A stretch of DNA of 64,000 nucleotides from Papilionanthe hookeriana x Papilionanthe teres (Eukaryota; Streptophyta; Magnoliopsida; Asparagales; Orchidaceae). A model generated the notes under the pieces. That model searched no databases. It saw nothing but the letters and a program-made list of their open reading frames with translations, and was not told the origin of the DNA. The stretch is taken from NCBI GenBank assembly GCA_022702705.1, contig CM040421.1:63052197-63116196 (forward strand). The letters are read 5' to 3'. The translations under genes were made by a program, and so were the position numbers. Below, piece by piece: positions 44,951 through 56,433 of this stretch; the first letter of the stretch is position 1; every line of letters starts with the position of its first letter.

Positions 44951-46507
44951 ATGTATGTTGTTTGTTTTAGTTGTTGTATTGATGTGTTGTGTCACTGTGT
45001 ACTTTATCTAGTATTTTGTTTAATGATTGTGTTGTGATTTGAACCTTGATAGTATGTAGATTGTAGTTGTACTGTTTATCTGTTATGCATATTCAGGTAT
45101 TGTTGTTGTTTTTATTGTTGATTTATATGTTGGTGTGTGGTAGTGTGTAATAGTAAATGTTTTTATGTGTATGTTATGTCAGAGTTTTTAGTAGTATGTA
45201 TTTTTAATTTCAAAAATTGTTAGGAAATTATAAACCACTATTAGAAACTTCTACTTAGGAAAAAATGCTTGTTTAAAATTCTTCAAATTCCACTATCATC
45301 TGTTATCTGTATCAGTGTGTTATTTTAGTTGGTGTGTATTTGCTTTGAAAACCTCCACTACTGTTGAAGTCTTCTGAAATTTTTACTTTTCTTATTATTA
45401 AAAAAAAAGAGAGAAAAATGTTTAAAGAAAAAAACTAAATTTAATTTCATTTTACTCTTGTATTTAAATTGTTATACTTGCATATTAGGATATTAAAAAT
45501 TTCTGCAAGCATGATATGTTAGTTTTTATTTCTCACCCCTGTATCATTTCTTATGCTTAAATGTTTTATCTTAATTAAAAATTTAAAGTTTGGGGGGGAG
45601 GGTTTGAAAAAACAAAGATATTCAAAAAAAACCTAAAATTTTATTTGATTCTAAAAAATACTTAAAAATAAATCTTATTTTTTATTAAGAACAATTATGT
45701 ACATGAAGTTATATTAGGGGAATAAAATTTTGAATATAGAAATGAATAAAAGAATTTAGTTAAAATTTATAGTAAACATGAAAAACTTAAAGTTAAAATT
45801 TTCTTTATGAAGAAGTGTTAAATAAAGTTAAAGTATCTTTAGTAAGAAGTTTTGTATTTTTGGATAAATAGAAGATTTGACTTTTATTCTTCAAACTTAA
45901 ATTTCTTTTATTGAAGAATAATTTTCAAATATTATTATTATGATTTTTAAGTGAAAGATGTATATCTGACCTTTATTTTAAATGGAAGGGTAGAATTCAA
46001 AATCTTAAAAGGCCTATCCAGATATAGTAATCCTTACCTTATAAAAAATAAAAAAATAAAAAAAAGAAGTGAAAAATATAGTTAGTGAAAAGGGAGGAGA
46101 AGCTTGAGGATTTAAGGGCCTAATCAAAAATTGGTTTCATGCCTAAAGTTTAAGATATAAGTTCAGAGAAAATCTAAAGCTTAAAGTTATAATATAGTAA
46201 GTAAAATAATTTTTCAAATAAAGATTTTTAAGTGAGAAAAATAAATGTTTGAATCCTATATTTTGAAAAATCTACAAATATTTCTGAAATAGATAGAGAC
46301 CTATATTTATCATTTTCTTTTACTTAAGAACTTTCAAAACATTAAGTTGGTTTTAATTACAGAAATTTTTTCTAAATTGGATTATTCCATTTCTAGAACA
46401 AAATTTTGTTATCTTCCTAAGAAACTCATTACATAATTTGCATGCTAAAATGTTCTATGAGATTAACTGTTACTTGAGGACAAGTAACTTTTTAAGTTTG
46501 GGGATTT
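44951..46507 (+). other. 3' non-coding region of Athila A
   Basis: T/G-rich then A-rich sequence without genes. A purine tract, AAGTTTGGGGGGGAGGG, lies at 45587-45603 and looks like an extra polypurine tract. The proper tract is at 46494-46507. Confidence 0.75.
46469..46507 (+). promoter_or_regulatory. Pre-PPT hairpin and polypurine tract of Athila A
   Basis: GTTACTTG-AGGA-CAAGTAAC (46469-46488) is a perfect 8-bp stem. It is followed by AAGTTTGGGGATTT directly before the 3' LTR at 46508. The polypurine tract primes plus-strand DNA. Element B has the same hairpin at 49825-49844. Confidence 0.8.
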
Positions 46508-47579
46508 TGATACACCTAAAATATATAGTATTTTTATGCACATTTTTATACCTATTTTTAATAATATTGCACTTTAATGGAAGGTATATTGTGTTTTTCT
46601 TGCAGGTATGATGAAAATGGATGGTCATGATGATAGGAGCAAAATTGGATCAAATTTGGAGCAAAACAATGAAAAATAAAAAATTTGGCACTGACGGCTA
46701 AGCGCCGCTAGGCCGGCGCTTAGCCGCCATAGTTAAAAATCGAATTTCAAATGGATTTGGCACCAATTTCAAAGGGGATGGGATGCAACTCTTGGTGGTA
46801 ACGTCCATAACTTCCTTTGGGCGGCAAGTTTCAATGCAGGGGTGCGTTCCTTGGTAGATACATCGAATCTTGACACATTTTGAAGAGACACCAAGTCACT
46901 CTTTGGTTTACTATTTAAAGAGATTCTTAGGAAAGATTAAGGGACTCTTCCTTAGCATTTTGAAGGGTTCTTTCTTTCTTTTGTTTTTCCACTACATTTT
47001 AAGAGTTTTTATTTTAGTTTAGTTTTTATTGAAGTTGAGAGTAGAACGGAGAAAAGGGTTGGAGTAAAGTATTCTTCTTCCCACTTCTTTTCTTTCTTTA
47101 GTTTAGTTTTTATTGAAGTCTGAAGTCTGTATTCTGAGTCATCGGAGTTGGGAGACTTGCTCTGAGGAGTTGTTTAGCGAAGAGTCAAAGTTTCAGAGGA
47201 ACTTCCTTAGACTTGTGGAGAGGATTTTCAGATAAGTGTTTACTTTTATTTAGTTTATTAAAAATTGCTTTCGTTTATTATTTTTCTTATCGTTGTTTTT
47301 AATTTCAAATCAATGTGTTTTTATATTTTCTCAATGCATTCTGAGTAGTTTACTTTATCTTTTTCTTTCTTAAATGGAGAAGTAATTATTTTTCTTATAC
47401 GTATACTTGCGTAGTATCCCATATTATAAAATCATAATTTTCATATCTAAATCACATATATTTTGCATGGAGTCAAGTTTTTGGCACACATACATATATC
47501 TACCGGACGGGACCAAGTTTTTGGCACCGTTGCCAATTTTCATATCATATTTGTAAGCACATATATTTATCGGGGATCA
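46508..47579 (+). mobile_element. 3' LTR of Athila A, internally deleted
   Basis: 1072 bases against 1850 in the 5' LTR. The two align up to GGAGAAGTAA (about 35945 and 47384), then jump to ATACGTATACTTGCGT, so about 790 bases equivalent to 35946-36739 are missing. The ends TGATACACC and GGGGATCA are intact. Confidence 0.9.
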
Positions 47580-47811
47580 ACCTCTAGCTCCTGGGAGGAA
47601 GGGACCAAGCATAAGGAAGCCTAGGGGAAGTCTCCTATAGGTGGTCAGACCTTAGGATTTACCCTGGTAGGTTTGAATCTTACACCATACACACACTTCA
47701 CACTCATAACCCTAAATAAAGCACATCTCACTTTGATCCCCTAACTCTTTGGAAACTCATGTGGGTGGTCCAACCCTAAGCATATGGCTAAAGAGGCTGG
47801 AACCAACACAT
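47580..47811 (+). mobile_element. LTR 4, part 2 of 3
   Basis: It resumes with the ACCTC duplicate and shows ACCATACACACACTTCACAC and a GGTGGTCCAACCCTAA-like stretch. These match the reverse complement of 21360-21440 and 34320-34440 in the Tat LTRs. It ends with the CACAT duplicate of Athila B. Confidence 0.75.
47807..47811. repeat. Target-site duplication of Athila B (left copy)
   Basis: CACAT here and CACAT at 56434-56438 directly flank the LTR ends of Athila B. Confidence 0.92.
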
Positions 47812-49805
47812 TAACCACGACTTTTTATATACTTAAAAATATAAGAATTTGACACCACAACTAGAAGATCTAAATCCCCAGCAATAACGCCAAAAACTTG
47901 ATGCGAATTTTTGAGGTCATGAAAATGGGTGCAATTAATTGGTAACAAAGTCACTTATATCAACGCAAGTATACGTATCGCTTCAAGTAATATAGAGTTT
48001 TCTTTAAAAACCCCAGTATCGATCCCACGAGGAAGTGAAGTAAGAGGTCTTTAGTCAAATTCTAGTCTACTACTAATAATCCTTTGTTTGGAATGTCGAT
48101 TAAAATTGTGTTATATCTAGCAACTACTCCTAAATGCAAGTGTTAAATGTAAAGATGGTAACTATAACTAAATGCAAATAATAATTCTAAAGATAAACCT
48201 TTTTGGATGAATTGGTTTGGAGAATTTTGAGATACTAAAAACTACAATTCTTATGTAATGGATAATGTATAGGAATGAGATGCATTAAATATTGTATGTG
48301 CCAAATAGGAGCAATCCTATTCTTTACCCTTTCATCTAAGCATAAAGAACATTAACTAATCCTATGCTTGGTTACTGAATCTGCGGCTAGGCTGGGAAGA
48401 TACCAGCTCTCACTTCGGAGCTCCCACTTTCCCCTCGCCTGAGGGCTAACCAACTACACTTCAGCACCCAAATGATAGGACCGAATTAAGGATTTTAGCC
48501 TGTCACTCTAAAATCTCCAATTCTACGCCCGATTAATATTATTTCCCTATTTATTTGCACTTCTCCTTTCAAGGATTTACCCGTCTACCTTTCAAGAAGA
48601 AATGTGATACATACTAGTTAAGAATCCTTAGCCCACGATCAGATCTTAAGAACTCTTCACAGATTTTAACAATACAAATGGCGAATTCGTATAGTAAAGT
48701 AAGTTTAGGTATAGTATCATCACATTTATATATAATACTTCTTCTAGCATGTATCTCAACATCCTACACATGAATTCTACTCAATACAAAAGAAAAGTAA
48801 AAGGAAAAGAATGACATAATCTTCTCATGCCACTATTTCCAAAGACGAAGAAAAAGTAAGAGAGATACGTCACAAAATATGAAGAAAACACAACGGAAAC
48901 TTCATTTAACCAAAACAAATCCACTAGGTAAGTGTTTACAAAATCATAAGATAGTGAAGAAGAATAATTAGCTTTTTCCCTTCGAAAGAAAGATGAAGAT
49001 CTCTCCAACAAATCCTCCCGTCGATTCATGCAATGCTAGTGCAATAGCTTACAAATTCTATCAAAATCTTCTCTTCAATCTCTCCAAAGAGGTAGAAATC
49101 TACATTTCTACTCTTAATCTAAGAACCCTAAACATTCTCCAAATTTTTCCTAACATTCCTCTCTTTTTTCGCTCCTCTTTTTTAACATAAATTCACCATT
49201 TTAAAGAGTATGGATGAATTCCTAAGAGTTCCCTTAAGCACCCCTTCGAAAAAGCGTTCAAATATGTTGAATTTCAGCCCGAAACCACCAAAAGTCAGTC
49301 CATAGTCGACCGGGGCGCTGTCGGCGGGTTCGAGGGCGCTGTCGGTGAGCTTTTCGGTCATATTTCGACCATCTAAGGAAAATCCCATCGTCGGTGAGCT
49401 CAAGGGCTTCGTCGGCGAGCAGACTGCTGCACAGCTCCACCATTTTACTCTATTTGGATCCGTTTTAGCTCCGTTTCGTCCCATTTCAGTTGCGTTGCGT
49501 TCCTAACAGATAATCCTACAAAATAAGTATAAAATAACATTTCTTTAAAGTGTAATCTCGTTCAAAAATATGTAGGAATTGTAATAGAGATTAAGCATCG
49601 AAAGACTTATCGAAAGGTGTCAGGGCAGAATTTCATTTCTTGCTCGTTTTTGCTCCAAATTGCATCGTTTTTGCTTCTTTTTCTCAAATCACCATTTCTT
49701 TACCTAAAACCAAAAAGCATATAATATACCTTCTTTTTAAAGTGCAATATCATTAAAAATGAGTAACATCATATAGCAAAAAGCATATATTTTTTCCTTA
49801 AGTCA
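47812..49805 (-). mobile_element. 3' LTR of Athila B
   Basis: On the minus strand it starts TGACTTAAGG (49805) and ends GTCGTGGTTA (47812). The end TTA is unlike the usual CA, but the boundary is fixed by the CACAT duplication. Near that end it contains a relic primer site (47875-47901). Frames at 48781-49029 and 49182-49484 are not conserved as proteins and are not called. Confidence 0.88.
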
Positions 49806-51852
49806 AAATCCCTTAAACTTAACTGTTACTTGTCCTCAAGTAACACTATAACTTTAAAAACCAAATATATCGACTTATGGTTGTGGGTTTCAATAGAGTT
49901 TCCTATAATTTCATCTCAGAAATATTATAGTATAACATAGGAGAAATTCTAGCAAATCAACCTAGGACTAGAGTGTAGGAATATCTCATATTCAACTTAG
50001 GAATCCTGATTTTTTTATTTACTTCAAAGTTATTGAAAATTCTCAAACTAAAGATTCATAGAAAGTATAAAAACGGAATTTAAGCACCTTATCTATATCA
50101 ATTTAACCAATACCTTTTGAAATAAGAATAAGCTTAGGATTGTTTTTAAGTCTTTTCATTTAAAAAGATTCAAGTGAAACTAATTTTTGATTAGGCTTCT
50201 CCTCAAGCTTCTCCTCACTTATTATCTCTTTTTTTTTCTTTTCTTTCGGGATCATTTTCAATCCCCTTTTTTTCACCTTTTTTTTTCTTTTTTTTTACTT
50301 TTTTATGTGAGGATTACTATATCTGGGTAGACCTTTAATAATTTTGAATTTCACTATCCTCTCTCTGAAATCCAAAACTCAAAACTTTCCCTAACTTTTT
50401 ATAAGTGTAAGTATTAGTTCGAAAAAGTTTTTCAATAAAGGCTCAATTATCATTAAGTATAAATCTAAGAATTTTATCTTTTCAAATATTCAACTCCTTT
50501 TTACCATAAATAGAAAAAATCATTTTTCCATTGTTTCCTACAAAATATCTTAACTCTAGAACAGTGTCTTCACTAAGGATTTCAACTATATTATTTTTCT
50601 AACATTCCTAAAATTGAAATTATAGTAACCTAAAGGTAACAACACATACCACAAGTCATTTTAAAAGTGATATCAACTTAAAATTAGGCTACTAAGGATA
50701 AATAAAGTTATATTTTAAAAAATTTCCTTCCCCCAAAACTTAAATTTTAAAATATTTTGCAATTAATTCCATAAAATGTTGCAGGAAGAAAAAGTAAAGT
50801 TTGAATCTATGTACTACTACAAAATCCTATCAAATTCATATACATGCATAATCAGGATAGAATGACTGTAGGATAAATCTAACCTAAAATATGCTTGTAA
50901 TAAAATTACACTAAAAGGAAGTATTTTCACTTTAAAATTTTATTTTTCTTCCTACCCCCTAACTTAATTTTTAACATGTATAGCATTTAGTACAAAAAAT
51001 ATAAGTAGGAAGAAAATAGTTCAAAAATTCTATCTACCACATATGTTTATAAAAAAGATCTACAATTATTAATCAGGATAGAAATCATGTAGCAGAAAGT
51101 AAATCTAAACTAAACATGCCAGAATGAAATTTACTAAATAAAAGTTTAACTAGCATAGCAGGTATCAATAAGGGAATACAAAAATGTTCTTCAATTATTA
51201 TATAAAATTGTGACACTAGCACAAACACACAATTCAAATACAAACACACGTGATAAATGAGGTTAATTCTTCCCTAAACTCATCACATCTTACTAACTTA
51301 CTTCCAATTTCTAACGGAATCACTACACGAATAATTTAAGTACATTTTAAAATGCTTTTATAGATTATAATACGAAAGATAAGATTACCCCTGATATATT
51401 GGTTTCCGGACACCAATCTCAGGCATCATCTAATCTATTTAATTAAGCACCTCTAACAGTTATAAAGATAGTGTAAGATCATCCAAATGGTATTCATCAA
51501 ATAGGTTCACGACTCCTACCTCATGAAAATAAAGTTACAGAAAGGATGTAACAAATTAAGATGGAACAATCAATGTTCGAAATTCATGATTTCTCTTGTA
51601 AAACTCAAGCTGGGTGAGACCCAAGTTATAGTAAACTCGTTAATCCAAATAGTACAAGAGATAAAGTCTAGCCAAAATAAGAAGTTAAGGAATCACCTCC
51701 CTTAAGACACAGACAGAGATCAGAACAAAGCACTAATAATCCAAATATCTACCAATAAGCAATCAAACTGATCAATCCACTATAAAACAAATACAATACA
51801 ACACTAAAAATCATGACCGCCAAGCACACTAAATCAAAGCACACTGATAACT
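49806..51852 (-). other. 3' non-coding region of Athila B
   Basis: On the minus strand the LTR-proximal end has the polypurine tract AGTTTAAGGGATTT (49806-49819) and the hairpin GTTACTTG-AGGA-CAAGTAAC (49825-49844). Further purine-rich tracts lie at about 50728-50745 and 50950-50965. A T-rich run (50225-50300) is present. No equivalent of the second or third ORF of element A was found. The short plus-strand frame at 51523-51705 is not supported. Confidence 0.7.
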
Positions 51853-51898
51853 ATGGGTTGCCTCCCATAAAGCGCTTGGTTTAACGCCACAAGCCCGA
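51853..51898 (-). promoter_or_regulatory. Conserved post-pol block in Athila B
   Basis: On the minus strand GGCGTTAAACCAAGCGCTTT is followed by ATGGGAGGCAACCCAT, the same block as 42085-42120 in element A. It begins just after the stop of the 51925-52245 frame. Confidence 0.78.
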
Positions 51899-51924
51899 CA
51901 AATGATTCCTCCTGGATCAAAATT

Positions 51925-52245
51925 TCAATTAAGTAATCCTCGATCAATCGCCCAATCATTTCCAGATCCAGGGATTCCAATAAAATCCTCAAATTTTAAT
52001 TTTTCATTCAGCTCTTCATTTTCAGTTTGATTTATATCATTGTTCCTCATATTTCTTTCTAGATCCAATATTCTTCTATTGATTTTCTCAATCCGCATTT
52101 TAATATCATCCTTGAAATTCATAAGAAATGGATCTGTATAAGATAATTCAAGATCTCCTAAAATTTGGATTTGATTCTCTCTAGATAATTCAGATTCAGG
52201 ATCAAATTCTTCTATGTCACTCTTTAGTTTCAAATTATCTTCCAA
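51925..52245 (-). CDS. Charged ORF at the place of pol C-terminus, unknown function (Athila B)
   Basis: 106 codons. It reads MEDNLKLKSDIEEFDPESEL, then DDIKMRIEKINRRILDLERN (coiled-coil-like), and ends GNDWAIDRGLLN. It overlaps the preceding ORF by 11 bases in another frame. I do not recognise it. It could be a remnant of sequence joined in when pol was deleted. Confidence 0.5.
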   Translation of the reverse strand: MEDNLKLKSDIEEFDPESELSRENQIQILGDLELSYTDPFLMNFKDDIKMRIEKINRRILDLERNMRNNDINQTENEELNEKLKFEDFIGIPGSGNDWAIDRGLLN

Positions 52246-52825
52246 TCCCTTTATAACTATTAAATGATGGAGGATCTATCTTAGTTGAGAAAATAAGTTT
52301 TTCTAATTTCTTAGGAATTTCTTCCAATTGTCTTCCAATATCTTTATCCTCTTTTCTCAACTCAAAGTTCTTTTGACATTTATCCTCAAATTCTCTTCCA
52401 AGTCCTAGTTCAATAACTTTATCTTGTTCATCATTCAATTCAAGTTTTTCTTGTAATTGAGTCGAATCTAAAGATATAAAGACTGGATGTGTAGATGAAT
52501 TCCTTAAATAGATAGGCTTTAAAATTGTATGGGGTACATCCATCTTATGTTCATGATATTTTTCAACAAATGGAATTAAAATTTTACTATTTTTGGTAGC
52601 GTCCATCATTTCACACCTCTCTTGAACATACATACAGTCTTCTTTAAATAACATTTTTGAATCATCATAAAAGTCTATTTCATTCTTATCTGTTAACTTA
52701 CTCTCAAAACTTTCTTCGAAATGGTCTTTACTTAGATAATCAATTTCATCTTTTCTCTCAGCTGGATATTTTATAGTCTTTAATACATCAAAAGTGACTT
52801 CATGGTCATTAATATTTATAGTCAA
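52235..52825 (-). CDS. Protease-RT linker remnant and unknown tail (Athila B)
   Basis: 196 codons. The start, MTININDHEVTFDVLKTIKY, matches the protease end of element A around 38850-38915. PHTILKPIYLRNSSTHPVFI matches the linker before RT (near 39170-39230). The rest (LELNDEQDKVIELGLGREFE onwards) is Glu/Lys-rich and matches nothing in element A. RT does not follow. The open state in a deleted element suggests either recent formation or selection, which cannot be told apart here. Confidence 0.6.
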   Translation of the reverse strand: MTININDHEVTFDVLKTIKYPAERKDEIDYLSKDHFEESFESKLTDKNEIDFYDDSKMLFKEDCMYVQERCEMMDATKNSKILIPFVEKYHEHKMDVPHTILKPIYLRNSSTHPVFISLDSTQLQEKLELNDEQDKVIELGLGREFEDKCQKNFELRKEDKDIGRQLEEIPKKLEKLIFSTKIDPPSFNSYKGIGR

Positions 52826-52859
52826 CTCTTCTTTTGCACATCTTGTCTAGTAACAAGGA

Positions 52860-54107
52860 AAGGTTATTCATTATCGTTCTCTTTAGGTTTGATCTCAGTG
52901 TTGCTAGGAAGTGTTCCTTTGGGTCTATTGCTAAGTGAATTAGCAATTTCTCCCAGTTGATTCTCTATGTTTCTAATCACAGCATTTTGACTTTGCAACT
53001 TGTTTCTCATTTGCAATACCACTTTGTCTATAGACATCTTATTATCCTCAAATTGTTGATCAATATTAGAGTCTAGTGGTTCTGAAGGTCTATAGTTTGT
53101 GTTCCCCTGATTATTCCAACTTCCATTAAGATTTGCATAATTATTTTCCTATTTTTAGTTTCCACCATCAGTAGTATGATTTCAGTTAAAATTAGGATGG
53201 TTCTCCCAACCTGGGTTGTAAAAGTTAGAGTACGGGTTGTTTATGATATTTAAAGCATCATATGATAAGTTAGAATCAATTATATGGTCTAATGAACTTT
53301 CCTCACAGAAGTAAGTTGAGGTTGGTTCATTCCAAATTGGTCAAGCTTACTTGATATTGCAACAACATGAGATGCAAGAATTGCAATCGCATCTGTATCA
53401 TGAACACTAGCTATATATTTATGATTTATCCTTGTAGAGGGCCATTGAAATTCATTTGTAGCTATTTTTTCAATTAACTCATACGCTTAATCAAATGATT
53501 TTGATATTAATGATCCACCAGCAGCAGCATCAATAATGAACCTAAGAGATCCTACTAACCCATTATAAAAAGTTTGAAAGATTAACCAATCGGGCAAAGC
53601 ATGATGTGGACACTTTCTTAGGAGTTCCTTAAATCTTTCCCAAGCTTCATATATTGACTCTCCTTCATATTGACAAAATAAGATAATATCGTTTCTAAGT
53701 TTAGTAGTCCTTGAAGGTGGAAAATACTTAGTTAGGAATTTCTGAGTTAACTCCTCCCAATTTTTAATAGAACCAGGTGCTAAAGAGTATAACCACATTT
53801 TAGCCTTATCCCTTAGTGAGAAAGGAAAAAGCCTTCTAACAGCATTGTCTGACATACCGTTATAACGAAATATAGCACAAAGTTCTATAAAATTTGATAA
53901 GTATAAATAGGGATCCTCCAAAGGAGTTCCCCCAAACTGATTGTTCTGTACCAGTTGGATAATCTCAGGATTTATTTCAAACAAGTCAGCTTCTACGATA
54001 GGTGTATGTATACTTACGTGAATTTCATCTATTGTAGGATTTACATAATCCCTCAATGATTTATGATGATTTTCCAAGTCAGTATTTTGAAAGTTTTCCA
54101 TTTTCAT
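52860..54107 (-). pseudogene. Athila gag (element B)
   Basis: The open part (53487-54107) starts MKMENFQNTDLENHHKSLRD and has FGGTPLEDPYLYLSNFIELC, FSLRDKAKMWLYSLAPGSIK and IIDAAAGGSLISKSFD. A TAA at 53487 replaces a sense codon in the AYELIE context. The C-terminal part continues to about 52860 with several stops and shifts, ending near IRNIENQLGEIANSLSNRPK, the usual Athila gag tail. Better preserved than gag of element A in its first half. Confidence 0.9.
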
Positions 54108-54414
54108 TTCTAGTTTTTTGAGTCCTTTCTGTTTTTTTTATTTTTTTACATTTTTCTAACTCGGGATCATAAGGCACAAGTCCTATAGATCATTTGTTTC
54201 GTATACGTAACACAACAAACAATACATTAACAATTAAACAAATAATAGATGAAATATATTCAACACAACAAAACATCTTCACAAACAACTTATTTTTCAC
54301 ACAAACAAATTTTTTTCTTTTTTTTCAGCACTTTTCACACAAAAATAGTTTTTACGACACTACAGTTTTCCAAGTCTAAGCCCAATTACTTCAACTAAAA
54401 TTCTTACCGAAGTT

Positions 54415-54432
54415 TCACCGGCAACGGCGCCA
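54415..54432 (-). other. Primer-binding site of Athila B (tRNA-Asp type)
   Basis: TGGCGCCGTTGCCGGTGA on the minus strand, complementary to the plant tRNA-Asp 3' end (CCCCGGCAACGGCGCCA) at all but one position. It is six bases from the LTR end at 54439. Confidence 0.9.
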
Positions 54433-54438
54433 AAAACT

Positions 54439-56433
54439 TAACCGTGACTTTTTATATACTTAAAAAATATAAGAATTTGACACCACTACTAGAAGATCTA
54501 AATCTCCAACAATAACGCCAAAAACTTGATGCGACTTTTTGAGGTCAAGAAAATGAGTGTAATTAATTGGTAACAAAGTCACTTATATCAACACAAGTAT
54601 ACGTATCGCTTCAAGTAATATAGTGTTTTCTTTAAAAACCCCAGTATCGATCCCACAAGGAAGTGAAGTAAGAGGTCTTTAGTCAAATTCTAGTCTACTA
54701 CTAAAAATCCTTAGTTTGGAATGTCGATTACAATTGTGTTATATCTAGCAACTACTCCTAAATGCAAGTGTTAAATGTAAAGATAGTAACTATAACTAAA
54801 TGCAAATAATAATTCTAAAGATAACCCTTTTTGGATGAATTTGTTTGGAGAATTTTGAGATACTAAAAACTACAATTCTTATGTAATGAAATGGATAATG
54901 TATAAAAATGAGATGCATTAAATACTGTATGTCCAAATAGAAGCAATTCTATTCTTTACCCTTTCGTCCAAGCATAAAGAACATTGACTAATCCTATGCT
55001 TGGTTACTGAATCTGCGACTAGGCTGTGAGGATACCGGCTCTCACTTCGGAGCTCCCACTTTCCACTCGCCTGAGGGCTAACAATCTACACTTCAGCACC
55101 CAAACGATACGACCGAATTAAGGATTTTATCCCGTCACTCCAAAATCTCCAATTCTACGCCCGATTAATATTATTTCCCTATTTATTTGTACTTCTCCTT
55201 TCAAGGATTTACCTGTCTACCTTTCAAAGTGAAATGTGATACATACTAGTTAAGAATCCTTAGCCTACGGTTAGATCTTAAGAATTCTTCATAGATTTTA
55301 ACAATACAAATGACCAATTCGTATAGTAAAGTAAGTTTAGGTATAGTACATCACATTTATATATAATACTTCTTCTAGCATGTATCTCAACATCCTACAC
55401 ATGAATTCTACTCATTACAAAAGAAAAGTAAAAGGAAAAGAATGGCATAATCTTCTCATGCCACTATTTCAAAAGAAGAAAAAAAAGTAAGAGAGATAGA
55501 TCACCAAGCACGAAGAAAATACATCGAAAATTCATTTAACCAAAACAAATCAATTAGGTAAGTGTTTACAAAATCATAAGATAATGAAGAACAATACTTA
55601 GCTTTTTCCCTTTGAAAGAAAGATGAATATATCTCCCATAACATCTCCCGTCAATCCATGCAATGCTAGTGCAATCCCTTACAAATTCTCTCAAAATCTC
55701 CTCTACAATCTCTCCAAAAAGGTAGAAATCTACATTTCTACTCTTAATCTAAGAACCTTAAACATTCTCCAAGTTTTTCCTAACATTCCTCTCTTTTTTC
55801 TCTCCTCTTTTCTAACCTAAATTCGTCATTTAAAAGAGTATGGACGAATTCCTAAGAGTTCCCTTAAGCACCCCTTCGATAAAGCGTCCAAATACGTTGA
55901 ATTTCGGCCCAAATCAGCCAAATGTCGGTCCATAGTCGACCGGGGCGCTGTCAGCGGGTTTGAGGGCGCTGTGGACGAGCTTTTCGGTCATATTTTGGCC
56001 TTCTTGGGAAATTTCTGCCGTCGGCGAGCTCGAGGGCACCGTCGGTGAGTAGACTGCTGCGAAGCTTCACCGTCTTGCTCCGTTTGGCTCCGTTTTAGCT
56101 CCGTTTCACCCCATTTCAATTGTGTTGCATTCATAACAGATAGCCCTACAAAATAAGTATAAAATAACATTTTTTTAAACTGTAGTCTCATTAAAAAATA
56201 TGCAAGAAATGTAAAAGAGATTAAGCATCAAAAGACATATCGAAAGGTGTCGGCAGAATTTCATTTCTTGCTCGTTTTTGCTCCAGATTGCACCATTTTT
56301 GCCTCTTTTTCTCTAATCACCATTTATTTACCTAAAACCAAAAAAAATACAAAATACATTCCTTCTAAAGTGTAATATCATCAAAAATGAGTAAAATCAT
56401 ATAGGCAAAAGCATATGTTTTTTCCTTGGGTCA
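54439..56433 (-). mobile_element. 5' LTR of Athila B
   Basis: On the minus strand it runs from TGACCCAAGG (56433) to GTCACGGTTA (54439). It is similar along its whole length to 47812-49805, with scattered substitutions and small indels. It contains the conserved CGATACTGGGG and ACGTATACTTG motifs (about 54600-54650) and a relic primer site at 54505-54529. Confidence 0.9.

Larger units (their letters stand above)
35073..47579 (+). mobile_element. Athila-lineage Ty3/gypsy element A, complete insertion
   Basis: The 12.5-kb element is bounded by TGATACACC LTR starts and GGGGATCA LTR ends, with a perfect ACCTC duplication. Order: 5' LTR, tRNA-Asp-type primer-binding region, gag, protease, RT, RNase H, integrase, a conserved post-pol block, two further ORFs, polypurine tract, 3' LTR. 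The tRNA-Asp-type site, post-pol block and extra ORFs are typical of Athila. All enzyme domains are present but carry many stops and frameshifts. The host sequence it split is LTR 4. Confidence 0.93.
47812..56433 (-). mobile_element. Athila-lineage element B, pol-deleted, complete insertion
   Basis: An 8.6-kb element with two LTRs of about 1995 bases (47812-49805 and 54439-56433), a tRNA-Asp-type primer-binding site, polypurine tract and a CACAT duplication. Internally it has gag, part of the protease-RT linker and one extra ORF. Protease core, RT, RNase H and integrase are missing. If it moved in this form it depended on enzymes from another Athila. Its LTR is a different subfamily from that of element A. 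Confidence 0.92.
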
